Below are positions 10,660 through 22,316 of a DNA stretch of 64,000 nt, piece by piece (positions within the stretch are counted from its first letter, which is position 1; every line of letters starts with the position of its first letter). This DNA comes from Cydia pomonella. Lineage: Eukaryota; Arthropoda; Insecta; Lepidoptera; Tortricidae. Below the pieces are notes generated by a model. That model ran no database searches. It saw nothing but the letters and a program-made list of their open reading frames with translations, and had not been told where the DNA came from. The position numbers and the translations under genes are program-made. Location of the stretch: the NCBI RefSeq assembly GCF_033807575.1, contig NC_084726.1, positions 4,092,001-4,156,000 of the forward strand. The letters are read 5' to 3'.

Positions 10660-10905
10660 CTTGTTTTCTATATGTTTTATATTTATTGTTCTTCTTACCT
10701 GGTGATGGTCTCATCGGAAGATCAGCGCTGAAAGTCGCCAGCAACATGCTGAGATGAGATGAGACAATTTCGTGGTACTTCTCCTTTTTATGTTTTTCTG
10801 TTTTATGTATAATTTTATATGTTGTGTTTGTGCTTAAGAATAAGTTATATCTATTTCTATTTATATCCTTAGATAGACTATAATTCCTGACAATTACGAT
10901 TTTAA
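10660..10905 (-). repeat. Dispersed repeat shared with 25925-26165
   Basis: GGTCTCATCGGAAGATCAGCGCTG and CGTGGTACTT have reverse-complement counterparts at 25985-26060. It may be an untranslated retroposon region. No frame is supported. Confidence 0.5.
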
Positions 10906-11024
10906 TTCGCTTCAAAACAAGAGTGCATTAAAATAATATTGAACCAGTGAACTTCCTATTTCATTAAAGAAATGCAAGAGAAAAAGAAATTAAACAGAAT
11001 TTATAGAATAGAACGTTATGTAGG

Positions 11025-11170
11025 TCAAACATGGATGAAACCTAGTTTATCCTAGGATTCAATTTCTTGAAACTCTTGTTACCCGTTGTTTAAACTGCAG
11101 CACCAGCCCGGGTTGATTACTCCATTCCACAAGGTTATTCCTGCTTTATATCGTCCTTTGTTCTAGATTC
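11025..11170 (+). repeat. Diverged direct repeat, copy 1 (copy 2 at 12130-12255)
   Basis: Both copies contain AGGATTCAATTTCT, CAGCACCAGCC, GTTGATT and a CCTGCT ATAT ... TTTGTTCT string. About 1.1 kb separates them. The rest of 10.9-13.1 kb shows no feature I can support. Confidence 0.5.
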
Positions 11171-12255
11171 GTTTAATAAGAAAATAAGCATTGTTTTTCC
11201 AACATTCAGATATTATTGGAGTAAATTTTTGGAATTCTAATAAACAATCTTATAGGTTTTTTAATAATATGAATTACACGATAGGCTGCATGTTATTGTG
11301 ATTACTACGGAGTGTGGAATTAAAAGGAGTGAAATTCCTTATGGTAGAACTGTTACAAAAGTGTCCAGCTGTCAGCTATAAATAATAGTTCCAAATCTCT
11401 CCAGAGTAGCGCTAGAGTAGCTAAGAACCTAGGCGTTATTGACGGTGTGAAGTGCGCTGTCTATGATTGAATTTTTTTCAAGTATTCTAGGTATTGTAGC
11501 GCCACCTATTTAAGGTTCTTTGATGACACTTTTTGGTACATGGAGATTCCATTCCTTACCTCCAGCTTCCATAATGATTACGATGGAGCGCGGGTACGTA
11601 GTACTTTGCTTAGCCACTTTAACTTGAACCTTGAGGTACAAAGAACCCATTGTATAATTAAGGAGTAGGTTCGTACTGGTTTACCTTAGCGTTGGTCACA
11701 TATGCTCTTGATAAGCAAGTGGACTTACATGAAACACGACAGACAAATCGTCCGACAGGCTATTGCGATGCCCTTCCTGCATCCCTTCCTAGTGTATTAT
11801 GCTTGCTATAGTATTGCACGAATAGAAACAAACTAGTACAGTGACCATTTTTTTTTTGATGGATGAAAATATCAAAATTAAAAACTTACCATTTTTTTTT
11901 CAAAAATGTATTGTACTACTGATCTATAATGACATATTCAAATATGGCTAACTGCATGAAAAGGGGTCACTCACGTATTTTATAAGTCGATGATTCCTTA
12001 ACATGTTTCGCTCTCGTTTCGTTTCTTCTATTGGGTGATTTCTTTTTTCATCAGCTCAAGCCGAAAAGTTTATCTACTTGTAATATTAGCTTTACGACTA
12101 AATTACCTTCAACCTAACCTTAAATAAGTCAAACATTAGGATTCAATTTCTATCAACTTTTGTTTACCTGTTCAAACCACAGCACCAGCCGTTGATTGCG
12201 TTCCACGAGTTGTTAATCCTGCTGTATATTGCGCCGGCTTTTGTTCTCGTTCCAT

Positions 12256-13826
12256 TCTCATGGAAATAACTATACGATAGGCCACCATCCCTATAGGTCG
12301 AAGGGGGCAGACACAACTTATTTTAAGTCACTGGTTACTGAAGGTACTTATTATTCATGCTATTACGTTATCAATGTTTAAATCATATCAATGTTTACCA
12401 AATGTGACTAATACTTGACGTAAACAACACTAGTAGTGAACTGAAAACTCGTGGTTCGCCAAAAAGATAGGTTGATTGACAATTGAATGCACCACTTATT
12501 CAGCGAAGGATCGTAAAACGCCTGCGATTTATTGCAAGGTCTGTGGAGCCCTTGAAAGTAACCATAAAGATTAAAATAAATTGTATCTATGGTAAGCCAT
12601 AATCTTTCTTGTCAAATGTCAAATACCTATATATGTTTATTTTATTTCGTTTTTATCTTGCTAAATATTATACAATTGTAAAAAAAAAAAAAAAAACAAT
12701 ATAATAAATGTGTAAACCGAGCCCTATAATTTGATACCAAACTCGACCATACTTTCTTGCAAATAAATGACCAGAATAGCAAGACCCCCCACTAATATTT
12801 TTTAAAACTTGTAGGCTCTTCTAGCTCCATAACCCCTTGATCGAGCCTGCTCATAATTTCATGACTAAAATATAATGCCCTAAACTACACCATTACCCAA
12901 TTTCATTAAAATAAGCACAAATTTACTTAAGTTATAGTCCATCAAACTATCCTCTGATAGTTCAGCTTAAAAACATTGCAATGCCGGGATGTGCCCTTAG
13001 CCAACCGTGTGCTCCGAATCGAATGCACTTCGCTTCGCTCGCTCGTACGATTAATTCAGAATGTTAGATCATTTATCTATTTGCAAACCTCTTTGATTTT
13101 ACTATTCTTATTGCAACTGAAAATATCTGAGACTTAAATCGGCCGGGATATAAACCGTGATTACCTCTTGTATTGTTTTTATTGAGCTCCCGATACTTCA
13201 ACGCAGTTACATACATCTTGTTCACGGTTTTAATCCCGTCGATACTAACCGTGAATCATTCAAAACTGTTATTCAAAATACCTGTCATTGAAATTCCGAA
13301 CAAAATTAAAATTACATCGAATAATAATTTAGTTAATGTTACTGTAAAAACGATTATTATATTTAAAATAAATATAAAAGTCAAACGTAAGTACAACAGT
13401 TATATTACGACATGAATAAAACCCACACTCAACAATATGGCTTGCTTCTCACATACATTTGTAACGAATGTCGTTTTATTTCAAAGCCAACACTTGAACT
13501 CAACGCTTTATAACTTGGCGTAGTATTTTATTTTTAGTTTTTGTTAAAACTTTCGAGTTCTTGTTGTTTTTGTAGTAATATCAATATGGAAAAAGTTAAT
13601 AGTGATGAAATGATATTTATGTAGTTACAATAATATTAATAACCGAGAATTTTTCAAACAGTATAGGTACAGCGACACAGTTAATTATAACTAAGTGCAA
13701 CAAGTTTTATTTATTTATTTTATTAGTTTTTATTTATTTAGTTTATACTTAATTTTAATAATATTAAGAAAACCGAAATAAACCGGTATTTACCGGTATT
13801 TTATAAGCCGGTTCCGAGCTTTGCAT
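12256..13826. other. Mostly featureless AT-rich stretch
   Basis: A poly-A tract lies at about 12679-12696. A small TIR-like pair (CGGGATATAAACCGTGA at about 13143, TCACGGTTTTAATCCCG ending about 13232) may be an 90-bp foldback. No gene is seen. Confidence 0.4.
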
Positions 13827-13830
13827 TTAA

Positions 13831-14013
13831 GGGCATATTCGGTATCGTGTTTAGGAAAAAGTAGAATTTCTTTTTCTCGCGAAAAATTATTGGCATTTGT
13901 ATTGTAGGCTTAGTCAACTTGCACGACTTGCCCCGTAGAAAAAAAAAATTCACTTCAAAAATTGTTTATCCTAATTTTAGCTTATCAGAACACGATACCG
14001 AATAGTTATGCCC
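13831..14013. mobile_element. TTAA-flanked MITE, 183 bp
   Basis: Left end GGGCATATTCGGTATCGTGT and right end ACACGATACCGAAT ... ATGCCC are inverted. TTAA sits exactly outside both ends (13827-13830, 14014-14017), the target duplication used by piggyBac-type transposases. The family is not identified. Confidence 0.75.
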
Positions 14014-14213
14014 TTAAACGGATACCCACTATTTTTCTTACACCTTGTAATATTTCTTCTAACAAACTGTCCTACTATTGTCGCTTGGCTGATGGGACAA
14101 AATAACGACAACGAAAAGGTTTATTTTTATTTATTCAAATAATATTTCTTACTTAACCTTACGTTATGTAACAAATTTCGCACCGGAATGTCTATCCACA
14201 CTCATGCAAGATG

Positions 14214-14345
14214 GGTTTTACTTAAGGCCGCATCAGACGCCAAGGCCCTCGCGCGCGTCGCGCTGCAAAAAATCGAGCGCGCAGAACTATGCGTTTGAAT
14301 TAGAATTTCGCTTGCTCGCGCGCGCAACGCCGCACATTTCCGTCC
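14214..14345. other. GC-rich island of unknown origin
   Basis: TTAAGGCCGCATCAGACGCC followed by CGCGCG-rich sequence, clearly unlike the AT-rich surroundings. It may be one end of a TIR element beginning AAGGCC, like the ends at 19599 and 20441. No partner end found. 14400-14900 shows nothing. Confidence 0.35.
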
Positions 14346-15111
14346 ATCAACACAACTTGCCCCGCACTGACTATACGGACGAGATCGGGGTAATGGTAGA
14401 GACCTAGGATTTAGGCTTATTTTTTAAGAATTGAGGCATAGGAATTTGCAAAAAGCAAGAAAACCAAATCATTTTATAGTGTTGTTTTTTCTGAGAAAGA
14501 TTGTTAAGTTTCATATATTTTCGATAAAAGTTGCAGTAGTAATAAGGATACAACTGAAAGAAGTAGGTGTGACTTCAAACTTTTTTTTTCACTTATTTAA
14601 ATTAAAATAGATTTCCAAAAAAACCATATCATTGCTTATAATGTACATTGTTATATTTTTTTTCTGCTCAAAAATGGTTCAAAGTAAAATCGTTTTACGG
14701 TATTTTGCGGGAGGAGGAACCTTAAGTTCTTTACCGATACCATATTGGCTGCGCGTCCTCTATCGAACAATTAAAATTGATCCAATAACGTTCATTGGCT
14801 ACACCTGCTAACTATCCACTATTATGCATTCATTGCACGAACTATCTCAATATCGCAATAATGGAAATTGCAGCGTAACTAGTAACAGTGACATAACGTT
14901 ATATGAATACTAAGTTCTGAGTTTGAGTGAAAATACTCGTAATAGATTCACTAATACTCGTAGTAGATATCTATTGCAGCGTGAACTTACTGCTGACAAA
15001 AACAATGTTACTGCCCGGATTTTTGACATTTGCGGTAGCAATGCAGTCAGTTGTTGCGGTAGCAATGTGTCGCTGCAATCTTGCTATAGTAGTAACGACC
15101 GCTAACGACAG

Positions 15112-15350
15112 TGGGTAGTGGGTAGTGACTCACTAGGCCAGACCTGTCGTCAGCAGTCGTCAGGCAGGATCAGTACCCTGCCTATGAAGCCGATGGTCCT
15201 GGGTTCGAATCCCGGTTCCTGAGTCATTGATGTTTTTTATGTATATACGTATGTATACCGTCGCCTAGTACCCATAGTACAAGCTTTGCTTAGTTTGGGG
15301 CTAAGTCGATTTGTATAAGATTGTCCCCAAATATTTATTTATTTATTTAA
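15112..15350 (+). mobile_element. SINE family S2 with inverted partial head
   Basis: The tRNA-like head (CCTGCCTATGAAGCCGATGG, B box GGTTCGAATCC) leads into a body ending GGGGCTAAGTCGATTTG ... GTCCCCAAATATTTATTTATT. Just upstream, 15112-15144 is the reverse complement of the normal SINE head (A-box region), so the start is an inverted duplicate. Confidence 0.75.
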
Positions 15351-16017
15351 TATGGGTTCATTCTGAATCATTTGATCCTTTAGAATGCCATTACTATCGC
15401 TCCATTTGTACACTTAGCTACAATGTCACACGATCATAAAATGTTCGAATGACGCTATCGAAATAAAGTTTCAATAAAAATATCGCGAGACAGAATACAA
15501 AGTATTCTAGCGAACATTATATTGAAAATTTTATTCCCTTGGCCGTCATAGTGGGTCAACAGGAGATATAAATATTTAACGCAGTTACAGATATTTTACT
15601 TTAACCTTTTCGTCGCCATTGACTTGTTATAAATTCAGTACATTTCGTACCCCACACGCCACGATTGCATATCAAGTCGTGATTTTGATTGTGATACGTA
15701 CAATTTTATCTCACTGACAAGGTACTGTTTTTTAAACCCCTTCTTATTTTTCAAGACCATTTTCGTTGTTTCTTTATTCTATTCTTAACATAAAATTTGG
15801 TGAAAACAGTAAAAAGCGGCGTCATGCATTATCAAGGAAATCGACAGATACAGCTAATATAAAATCATAATATATTTTGATTTATATAATTTTGTCTACC
15901 TATATACCTAATAAGACATTACATGATTAGTTTTATGCAATTTGCATTGCATGATTGGTTTTCTTAATAGCATTAAAAATATGTTTGACATAAAAATTCT
16001 ACCTAGGTACAGGTATA

Positions 16018-16220
16018 CAGGGTAAAATTGTTATGTGGACCATACGTGAGGGGTGAATATGTGGGTCATACTGAACAACTCTTACTATGGGGCCAACCCC
16101 AAACCCGTGAAAAAAAATGTATGAGACGGCAGGTTTTTTCGCGATTTCGGATCTGGACCCATTGTAAAAATGGTTCAGTATGACCTTCATCGTATGATCA
16201 AACATAACAATTTCATCCTG
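16018..16220. mobile_element. TA-flanked TIR element, 203 bp
   Basis: Ends CAGGGTAAAATTGTTATG and CATAACAATTTCATCCTG, with TA at 16016-16017 and 16221-16222. A second inverted layer occurs inside (TCATACTGAAC ... GTTCAGTATGA). Confidence 0.8.
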
Positions 16221-16349
16221 TATTACTATTGGTTGACTGTTTTTATAATTTAAATTGACAGCGCTCAGTTTCAGCTTTGGCAAAAATGCTATCGTATTTT
16301 TCAATCAATTGTCTTAATATGTTGTAAGCAGTTTCGATAATTATATTTC

Positions 16350-16654
16350 TAGGGTTCCGTACCCAAAGGGTAAAATGGGACCCTATTATTTATTTATTTA
16401 TCTAAAACTTTATTGCACAAAAGAAAAACTTAATGTACAAAAGGCGAACTTAATGCCATGAGGCATTCTCTACCAGTCAATCTTAGGGCAAAGCGGAAAA
16501 GATTGTAGGCGGTGCGTTTAAAACTAAAATAAATTGTTATTGAACGAAGTAGAGTCCTAATACATATTACTATACTAAGACTCCGCTGTCCGTCCGTCCG
16601 TCTGTCCGTCTGTCACCATGCTGTACCTATCTCATGAACCGTGATAGCTACACA
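16350..16654 (+). mobile_element. AGGGTTCCGTA repeat interrupted by a LINE 3' end
   Basis: The repeat starts AGGGTTCCGTACCCAAAGGG and resumes at about 16575 with CTAAGACTCCGCTGTCCGTC. Between them (about 16383-16574) lies a minus-strand LINE tail (TTTATTTATTTATCTAAAAC ... AATGCCATGAGGCATTCTC) that also occurs at 32893. The repeat is then cut off by the P-like element at 16655. Order of insertion: repeat first, LINE tail and P-like element later. Confidence 0.75.
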
Positions 16655-16797
16655 CTCAGATCATAGAAAGTACTAGATGGCTGACGGAGGCGTGGCGCGT
16701 GTCGCCGCGACATGGCCACATCGTGGCCATACCGGCCCACCGTAAGACAGTAGCAAATTAGCTGTCATTGAACAATGTGTGCGTCAATTTTATTGAA

Positions 16798-17736
16798 ATG
16801 CCGAATTGTAGCGTTATTTTGTGTCGAAATAGGAGTGCATCCGAAAACTATAAGGATCATGGAGTTACATAGTACATTTTTTTTCACGTATTAGTCAATA
16901 AAACCACACATTTTAACAAATAAATCCAGTGACATATGATTTTTCTGAGTCAGACCATGTTGTCATACAAACGCGTGGCAATTTGTCTATGCATTCTACA
17001 TTGACGCTTTGGCATGGAAAACTATTTGTAGTGTCCTTAGCAACGGCGCAATGCATTAAACCGCTAACGATATTCACAGGGACATTATTGTTTCTTGGTA
17101 CGACCGCCAACCGCTCCCTTCATTGACGCCGCGAAGTAGAGTGGTGCTCGTGCATATAATTGATCTTTGAGCGTTATCGATAAAAATGTTTGGATATACT
17201 ATATACACACATTAAAAATAATTACTTTCATACGAAAGTAATTATTTTTCAAGTAAAATTTTACAATTATTTTATATGCACCTAATATTTAATTTAATAC
17301 TTATTAATTTGGATTAAAAATCGAAAAGGTAAGCCAAAAAATAAACTGATTTATTTAAGTACAATTGTACAAATGTACAAATGTTTTATTTCAGAAATAA
17401 AATAATAACAGTATTACATTTATGCTGGCCCCCACACTAGGCATAGCCTGTCCTGTGGTGGATAATACGGTTTACAAGTAAAAAAAAAAACAATACTACA
17501 ATTGAAAATAATAATATACAATTATTTAGAGTAAACAATTGAAAAAGAAACGGTAGTGAATGGAATTTACAGTGAGTCAAAAAAGAAATATGTTCATGAT
17601 TGCAATTTTTTTCAGTTTCCCGAAAATCCCAGTATTAACGAAAAATGGATGGATGCTACAGGAAGAGGGCCCTAACTGGTTTACGAGCGAGAAAAGTGTT
17701 ATTGGTTCGGATCATTTTCAAGAAAAATGTTTCCAG
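16798..17736 (+). pseudogene. THAP-domain transposase amino terminus, broken, copy A
   Basis: Exon 1 (16798-16863) starts ATG and encodes MPNCSVILCRNRS, holding the first two cysteines of a C2CH THAP zinc finger. It can be spliced at GGA|GTTACAT to an acceptor TTTTTTCAG at 17607-17615. Exon 2 (17616-17736) gives FPENPSINEKWMDATGRG. A one-base shift then leads into NWFTSEKSVIGSDHFQEKCF. THAP domains bind DNA at P-element ends and promoters. Here the third ligand cysteine (normally CSDHF) is Gly, and the frame is shifted, so it is non-functional. No RNase H-like catalytic part was found downstream. Confidence 0.65.
17214..17249. repeat. Perfect hairpin, absent from copy B
   Basis: AAAAATAATTACTTTC and its complement surround a 4-base loop. 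Copy B lacks the left half of this stretch. Confidence 0.6.
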
Positions 17737-18598
17737 TTACAGTTACAGATAGAATATAAATATGTTTAAAATAATAGTATATTGTATACTCAGTCGATCC
17801 AAAAGTTCTATCAGAAAGATTTTTACTGATAATTATGATTACTGTTTCCTTATTATTCGTACATACGATATAAAATCTTATTTAATGGTGCATTATACTT
17901 ACTATATAACATGCTGGAATTGCTTTCAATTGGTGACGAAATATGCTATAATAAACTGAAACTTTTTTTTAATGAAGCGCTCGCGTCTAACGACAATCCC
18001 AAAGTAAACAATTTAAAGAAACATTACATCAACTAATGACTAAAATGTAAACCAATTTGATTAATTAAGCATAAACAAGCTTTCGCATCATGGTACATGT
18101 TTTTTTTTTTTAATTATAAGCTTTGTGTTACATTTTATCAGTAAAAACCTTTGTGAGAGAACGTATGGCTCAACTAATATACCTTACACGTACCTAAAAA
18201 TTCTTAGCTCGTAAATAAGGTCAAAAATTTAAAGGAATATAAATTAAGTCTATGGCAATTATTACTTAAAACAAAAATGTCTAAACTATAAGGTAAGTAA
18301 GTAAGTAAATATTCTTTATTGCACCATTAATTATACATTTTACATACATGTAAAACTACAAATGAATTTCAGGTCATTTTCAGAACATGTAAAATATCGA
18401 TAGCTCTATCGAATTGTCCTCACTCTAGTGCCGCCGCTCTAGGCTCCTACACCGCGCGGTTTGGCCAATCACAGCGCGTGAGTTGGTTGTCTGGCCACGC
18501 CTTTAATGATGTGGTGGGGGACAGTTGGAGACAGCGAGACTCGTTGAAATTATGCTTCGTTATAAATCTCCTTACTTCTTATATCTATGGGCTAAGGT

Positions 18599-18706
18599 GA
18601 TCGGCTCTTTATCATTTGTAACCATGCCTGTCACGTTCTAACAAGTATGTAAGTGCGAAAGTGACGCATGACATGACAGGTGATAAAAATGCAACCATGA
18701 TACCGC
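18599..18706 (+). mobile_element. MITE family 5, solo half
   Basis: GGCTAAGGTGATCGGCTCTT to ATGCAACCATGATACCGC, in the same orientation as the left half of the inverted pair at 25541. Confidence 0.7.
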
Positions 18707-19243
18707 TAAAAAAAAATTATAATTACTCGAAAATGTAATTACTGTGAGACTGTACTTCGCGGATCGATCGGCCAAACTCGGTGCTGGATAACAAAGTAAC
18801 GAAGTTTCCGAAGCGGCAATTATGGGGCCGACTGTATCTTTACACTTTGACCTAATTTCTAACTCGACTGTACTATACTTTCATAACGGAAGATGGCTGT
18901 CTAATAAGACAGTTTAGGGTTCTGTACTTAATAATTAAAAGAATCATTTCTTATCTTGAAAGTTGACAATTCCCGGTCCCATTAAATTTAACCATTCTTA
19001 ATGTACTTATTGTATAACAGAAGTTTATATCTGGTACATAATGAAGGTTCTTAAAACATGAGTTTTATTAAACGAGTCGTAACAAAGTGAAGGTGAGTTT
19101 CATAATAAATACAACATATTTCTATGTGAACGTAATAACTTACACGATTTAATTTAGACATTTAAATGGCGGATAGTTGTCCTATTCCTCGTTTATAAAT
19201 TAAAAAAAAACCGTGCTGTAAATAAAGTTTGAGCCATGCTCTT

Positions 19244-19446
19244 AAATGATGATGATGATGATGATGAAGGTCTAAAATCACTGCACCTTATAAAAGTCCC
19301 CCGCCGCGCCTGTCTGTGTGTGTTTACGTTCGCGATTTACTCAAAAACGACTGAACAGATTATCATGCGGTTTTCACCTATGGATAAAGTGATTCTTGAG
19401 GAAGGTTTAAGTGTATAATTTGCTAATCCGTGCAAACCCGGGGTGG
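19244..19446 (+). mobile_element. Helitron-like 3' fragment preceded by a GAT microsatellite
   Basis: A (GAT)n run at 19244-19266 precedes CACCTTATAAAAGTCCCCC ... ACTCAAAAACGACTGAACAG ... CCCGGGGTGGATTGCTAG followed by T. A related copy at 27290-27443 also ends CTAG|T. Helitrons end in CTRR inserted before T, so this is suggestive but not proof. Confidence 0.4.
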
Positions 19447-19598
19447 ATTGCTAGTCATATTAGATAACGAAACGGTTATAGAATAACAGAGATAATATTA
19501 CCTACTTAAAGCTATCGTAATACCCTTTCAATGCACTTGACAGCCATTTCAATGATAGTGTATACCTAATGCTGAAATGAAAAAGTCCCTGAAATATA

Positions 19599-20441
19599 AA
19601 GGCCAGAACACATCAGCTATATATGCGTAGGTCGTGCATGTGCACGTGCACTAAAATGTTGAAGCCGCGCAGACACATGTCACGCAAGCGATATGCCGTA
19701 TCTCATAAGAGGAAAGAGACAGGTCGATTCTCCATACGAAAGTAGTCCCCATTTTCCTCTCTGGATATCGACATTTTACAAAATAGTTCTTCATAATTTT
19801 ATGTATATTATAGCCATAGCTATGCCCCTACATTTGAGGTTTTTCGATTTTTGTATTATTACAAAAATAAGGAGCGAAAAACAGATTTCATACAACATAT
19901 TTTTATTATTATTATTGAGGTTTTTGGGCCTTTGAGTGCCACGTCGACCAGGTAGTGATCTATTGTGACAGCCCTTTAAAGTTCATTACTGATGCCCGTT
20001 GAATCCAGGAAATTCCAGATTCTTTGGGCCGTAATGTTCTGTACCTCATAGGGTTGCAATACGTGCCGCCCTAAGTGGGTACTTCTTTTTGACATTAGTG
20101 GTCCACAGGAACAGAGAATGTGCATTGCAGTCTCCTCTGATTCCTTGCAGAACCTGCATGTCGCGTCTTGTTTCTTCCCAATTTGAATTTCATACAACAT
20201 TGTATATGCTTCTAACTCCTATAAAAATTAAAAATTCTTAATAAACTTAAGAGCATAGCTGTGATATTCAACAAAGTGAATCAACATATTTTCAATAACG
20301 TTAATTCCAGAGAGGAAAATGAGGTCTACGTTTGTATGAAAAGGTGATTTCGCGCAGGTCCTCCACTTTCGTCATAACGGTCTGTGCATTACAACGCGTA
20401 CGTGCACACCTACACACAAGTGTCCAGTGTGAACAGGCCTT
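19599..20441. mobile_element. TIR element interrupted by a LINE tail
   Basis: Ends AAGGCCAGAACACATC and GTGAACAGGCCTT are inverted. A second inner pair, CCATTTTCCTCTCTGGA (about 19748) and TCCAGAGAGGAAAATG (about 20308), is more exact. The element was later hit by the LINE fragment at 19899-20186. Confidence 0.65.
19899..20186 (-). mobile_element. LINE 3' fragment with 14-bp target duplication
   Basis: The minus strand encodes CRFCKESEETAMHILCSC and then LGRHVLQPYE, a Cys/His tail typical of LINEs whose ORF ends after an RNase H-like region. A stop is followed by a short 3' UTR and an (AAT)n tail at about 19900-19918. ATTTCATACAACAT occurs immediately outside both ends (19885-19898 and 20187-20200). 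The ATG at 20200 lies in the target duplicate and is not a real start. Confidence 0.85.
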
Positions 20442-20719
20442 AACTGATCCATACCGTACTTCTAATCCGAGACAAAAACCGCTAATTGCAGCATCGTTAG
20501 AACTTCCTTCAGAGCAAGTAAGTTAATTATAAAAGCTTTGCTATCGCTGTACTAAAGCGCTTAACGATCTTGTTTTTATGAAACTGGCCAAATGAAGGGT
20601 AAAGTATATGAAAGATATTTTTGTACGAATAAAAGTTTTCTTCGTTTCTTTTTCGGAAACCATTTTTTGATGAAGTGAATATTTTCGGAATATATCGCCC
20701 GAAAGAAAAATGTGTCCTC

Positions 20720-21058
20720 CTAAATTATTGAGCTCTCTTCTTCCTCGCGTTGTCCCGGCATTTTGCCACGGCTCATGGGAGCCTGGGGTCCGCTTGACAA
20801 CTAATCCCAAGATTTGGCGTAGGCACTAATTTTTACGAAAGCGACTGCCATCTGCCCTTCCAACCCAGAGGGTAAACTAGGTCTTGGTGGGATTAGTCCG
20901 GTTTCCTCACGATGTTTCCTTCACCGAAAAGCGGCTGGTAAATATCAAATGATATTTCGTACATAAGTTCCGAAAAACTCATTGGTACGAGCCGGGGTTT
21001 GAACCCGCGACCTCCGGATTGCAAGTCGCACGCTCTTACCGCTAGGCCACCAGCGCTC
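20720..21058 (-). mobile_element. tRNA-derived SINE, family S3, near full length
   Basis: The minus strand begins GAGCGCTGGTGGCCTAGCGG (A box) with B box GGTTCAAACCC, then body TTTTTCGGAACTTATGTACG and GGTGAAGGAAACATCGTGAGG, ending AACGCGAGGAAGAAGAGAG. Partial relatives are at 38378 and 39245. Confidence 0.8.
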
Positions 21059-22011
21059 CTTTTTTATTGATCATAGAGTAAAAATAAACAACTAAATTTG
21101 TAAGAACTTTAATGGTAAAACTTTTTTCCGAAGTAATTATAATGCTATTTGTACGGATATTCAAGATATGAGCAAAAACGAGCGGCCAAATATCACCTTC
21201 GCGTACGAATCGAGTTTCGTTCTCATTCAAAACTTTGCACATACAATGACATGAGGTGTACAGTGTGTCCCTAGCCATTGGACAAAGCCGTAATGTACAT
21301 ATGCATTAGGGTATTTAGAACCAGTGTACAAATTATCATAACAACCGGTCTAGCGGTTTCGAAGAAATTAACAAATTACCATTTTTTACTTTGGAGCAGC
21401 CTGTATGTGTTAGTAGCTCCTAATAGTGGGGTCGTTATAGGACAATACCAATATTTTTTTCATTAAAGCATGAGACTTGGCACACTTGTTACTAAGGTGG
21501 ACCAGAGTCGAAAACGCCCGGGAGGCAGCGGGAGACACCCCTCTAGGGGGGAGGGGGAGGGGGTGAAGTTTTCCTACGCCGCGCGCACTGTTGGTCGTTA
21601 TAACTACTAAACTATAGCTACTAGGGCAAGTGTGGTATCATTTTCTGATAAATAAAAGATGGTCAATCATTTCCTAAAACAAAAAAAACACCTTTACATA
21701 GAAAAAAATTGAAATACGGCCCAAAATCTAAAATCTTTTGAGTAAAAAAAATCTTTCAAGGTCAATAAATTTTTAATGATTACCGATATCGGATTAAAAA
21801 AAATATATTTAAAAAGGCGCATTAATACAGATTCCAAAAATATAAGTAACATTGCAAATATTTAAGAAAAAAATTGTTTAAAAAAATATAGAACACCGCG
21901 CGGCAGAGTCGTAAAAAATTCTTAGCCAATTATGAACATCAAAAACGAGTTTTATAGGTTGCTAGTGTCCTGTAAGCTGTAACTAATAAGGATGGAGTTT
22001 TCATTACATAT

Positions 22012-22316
22012 AATATATCATCATATCAGCTCATATATGTCCCCTCCGAGGGGCTCGAGCCTACCCTGCATTAGGGTGATCGGGCCTTAGTCGATCACGC
22101 GAGCCCAGTGCGGGTTGGTCGACTTCACACACAAGCTTCGAGTTTCCTCGCAGCCGTGTGCAGGTTTCCTCACGATGTTTTCCTTCACCGTAAGAGCGTC
22201 GAATAAACGTACATATGAAATCGAGATTCGAAAACACATTGGTATGCGGCCAGGATTCGAACCACGACCTCCCGCACAGGAGGTAGCGGTCTTAAGCATT
22301 ACGCCACCGACGCTCT
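22012..22316 (-). mobile_element. tRNA-derived SINE (family S4) in the left arm
   Basis: The minus strand starts GAGCGTCGGTGGCGTAATGC, has B box GGTTCGAATCC and ends in an ATGATGATAT tail. The mirrored copy in the right arm is at 24193-24492. It therefore inserted before the palindrome formed, or was copied by gene conversion. Confidence 0.8.

Larger units (their letters stand above)
16655..18599 (+). mobile_element. P-element-like transposon, copy A (1945 bp)
   Basis: The same unit, from CTCAGATCATAGAAAGTACT to CTTCTTATATCTATG, recurs at 42895-44691. It carries broken THAP-domain exons. Compared with copy B it has extra internal pieces, including a hairpin-rich stretch at 17194-17250 and about 80 bp at 18295-18375 resembling a LINE tail (TAAG repeats, TTCTTTATTGCACCATTA). 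Its right end abuts a MITE family 5 half, so no target duplication can be recognised. Confidence 0.7.

Noticed and set aside
17762..17959. 65-codon frame conserved between the two P-like copies (also 43947-44144)
   Set aside because: Conservation is explained by recent common ancestry of the elements. It does not extend the THAP exon and has no recognised domain.
16655..18599. Segmental duplication of 16.7-18.6 kb to 42.9-44.7 kb
   Set aside because: Similarity stops at the same bases on both sides in both copies, and copy B has an 8-bp target duplication, so transposition explains it better.
20541..20810. 89-codon minus frame
   Set aside because: It overlaps the tail of the S3 SINE and neighbouring A/T-rich DNA; no coding evidence.
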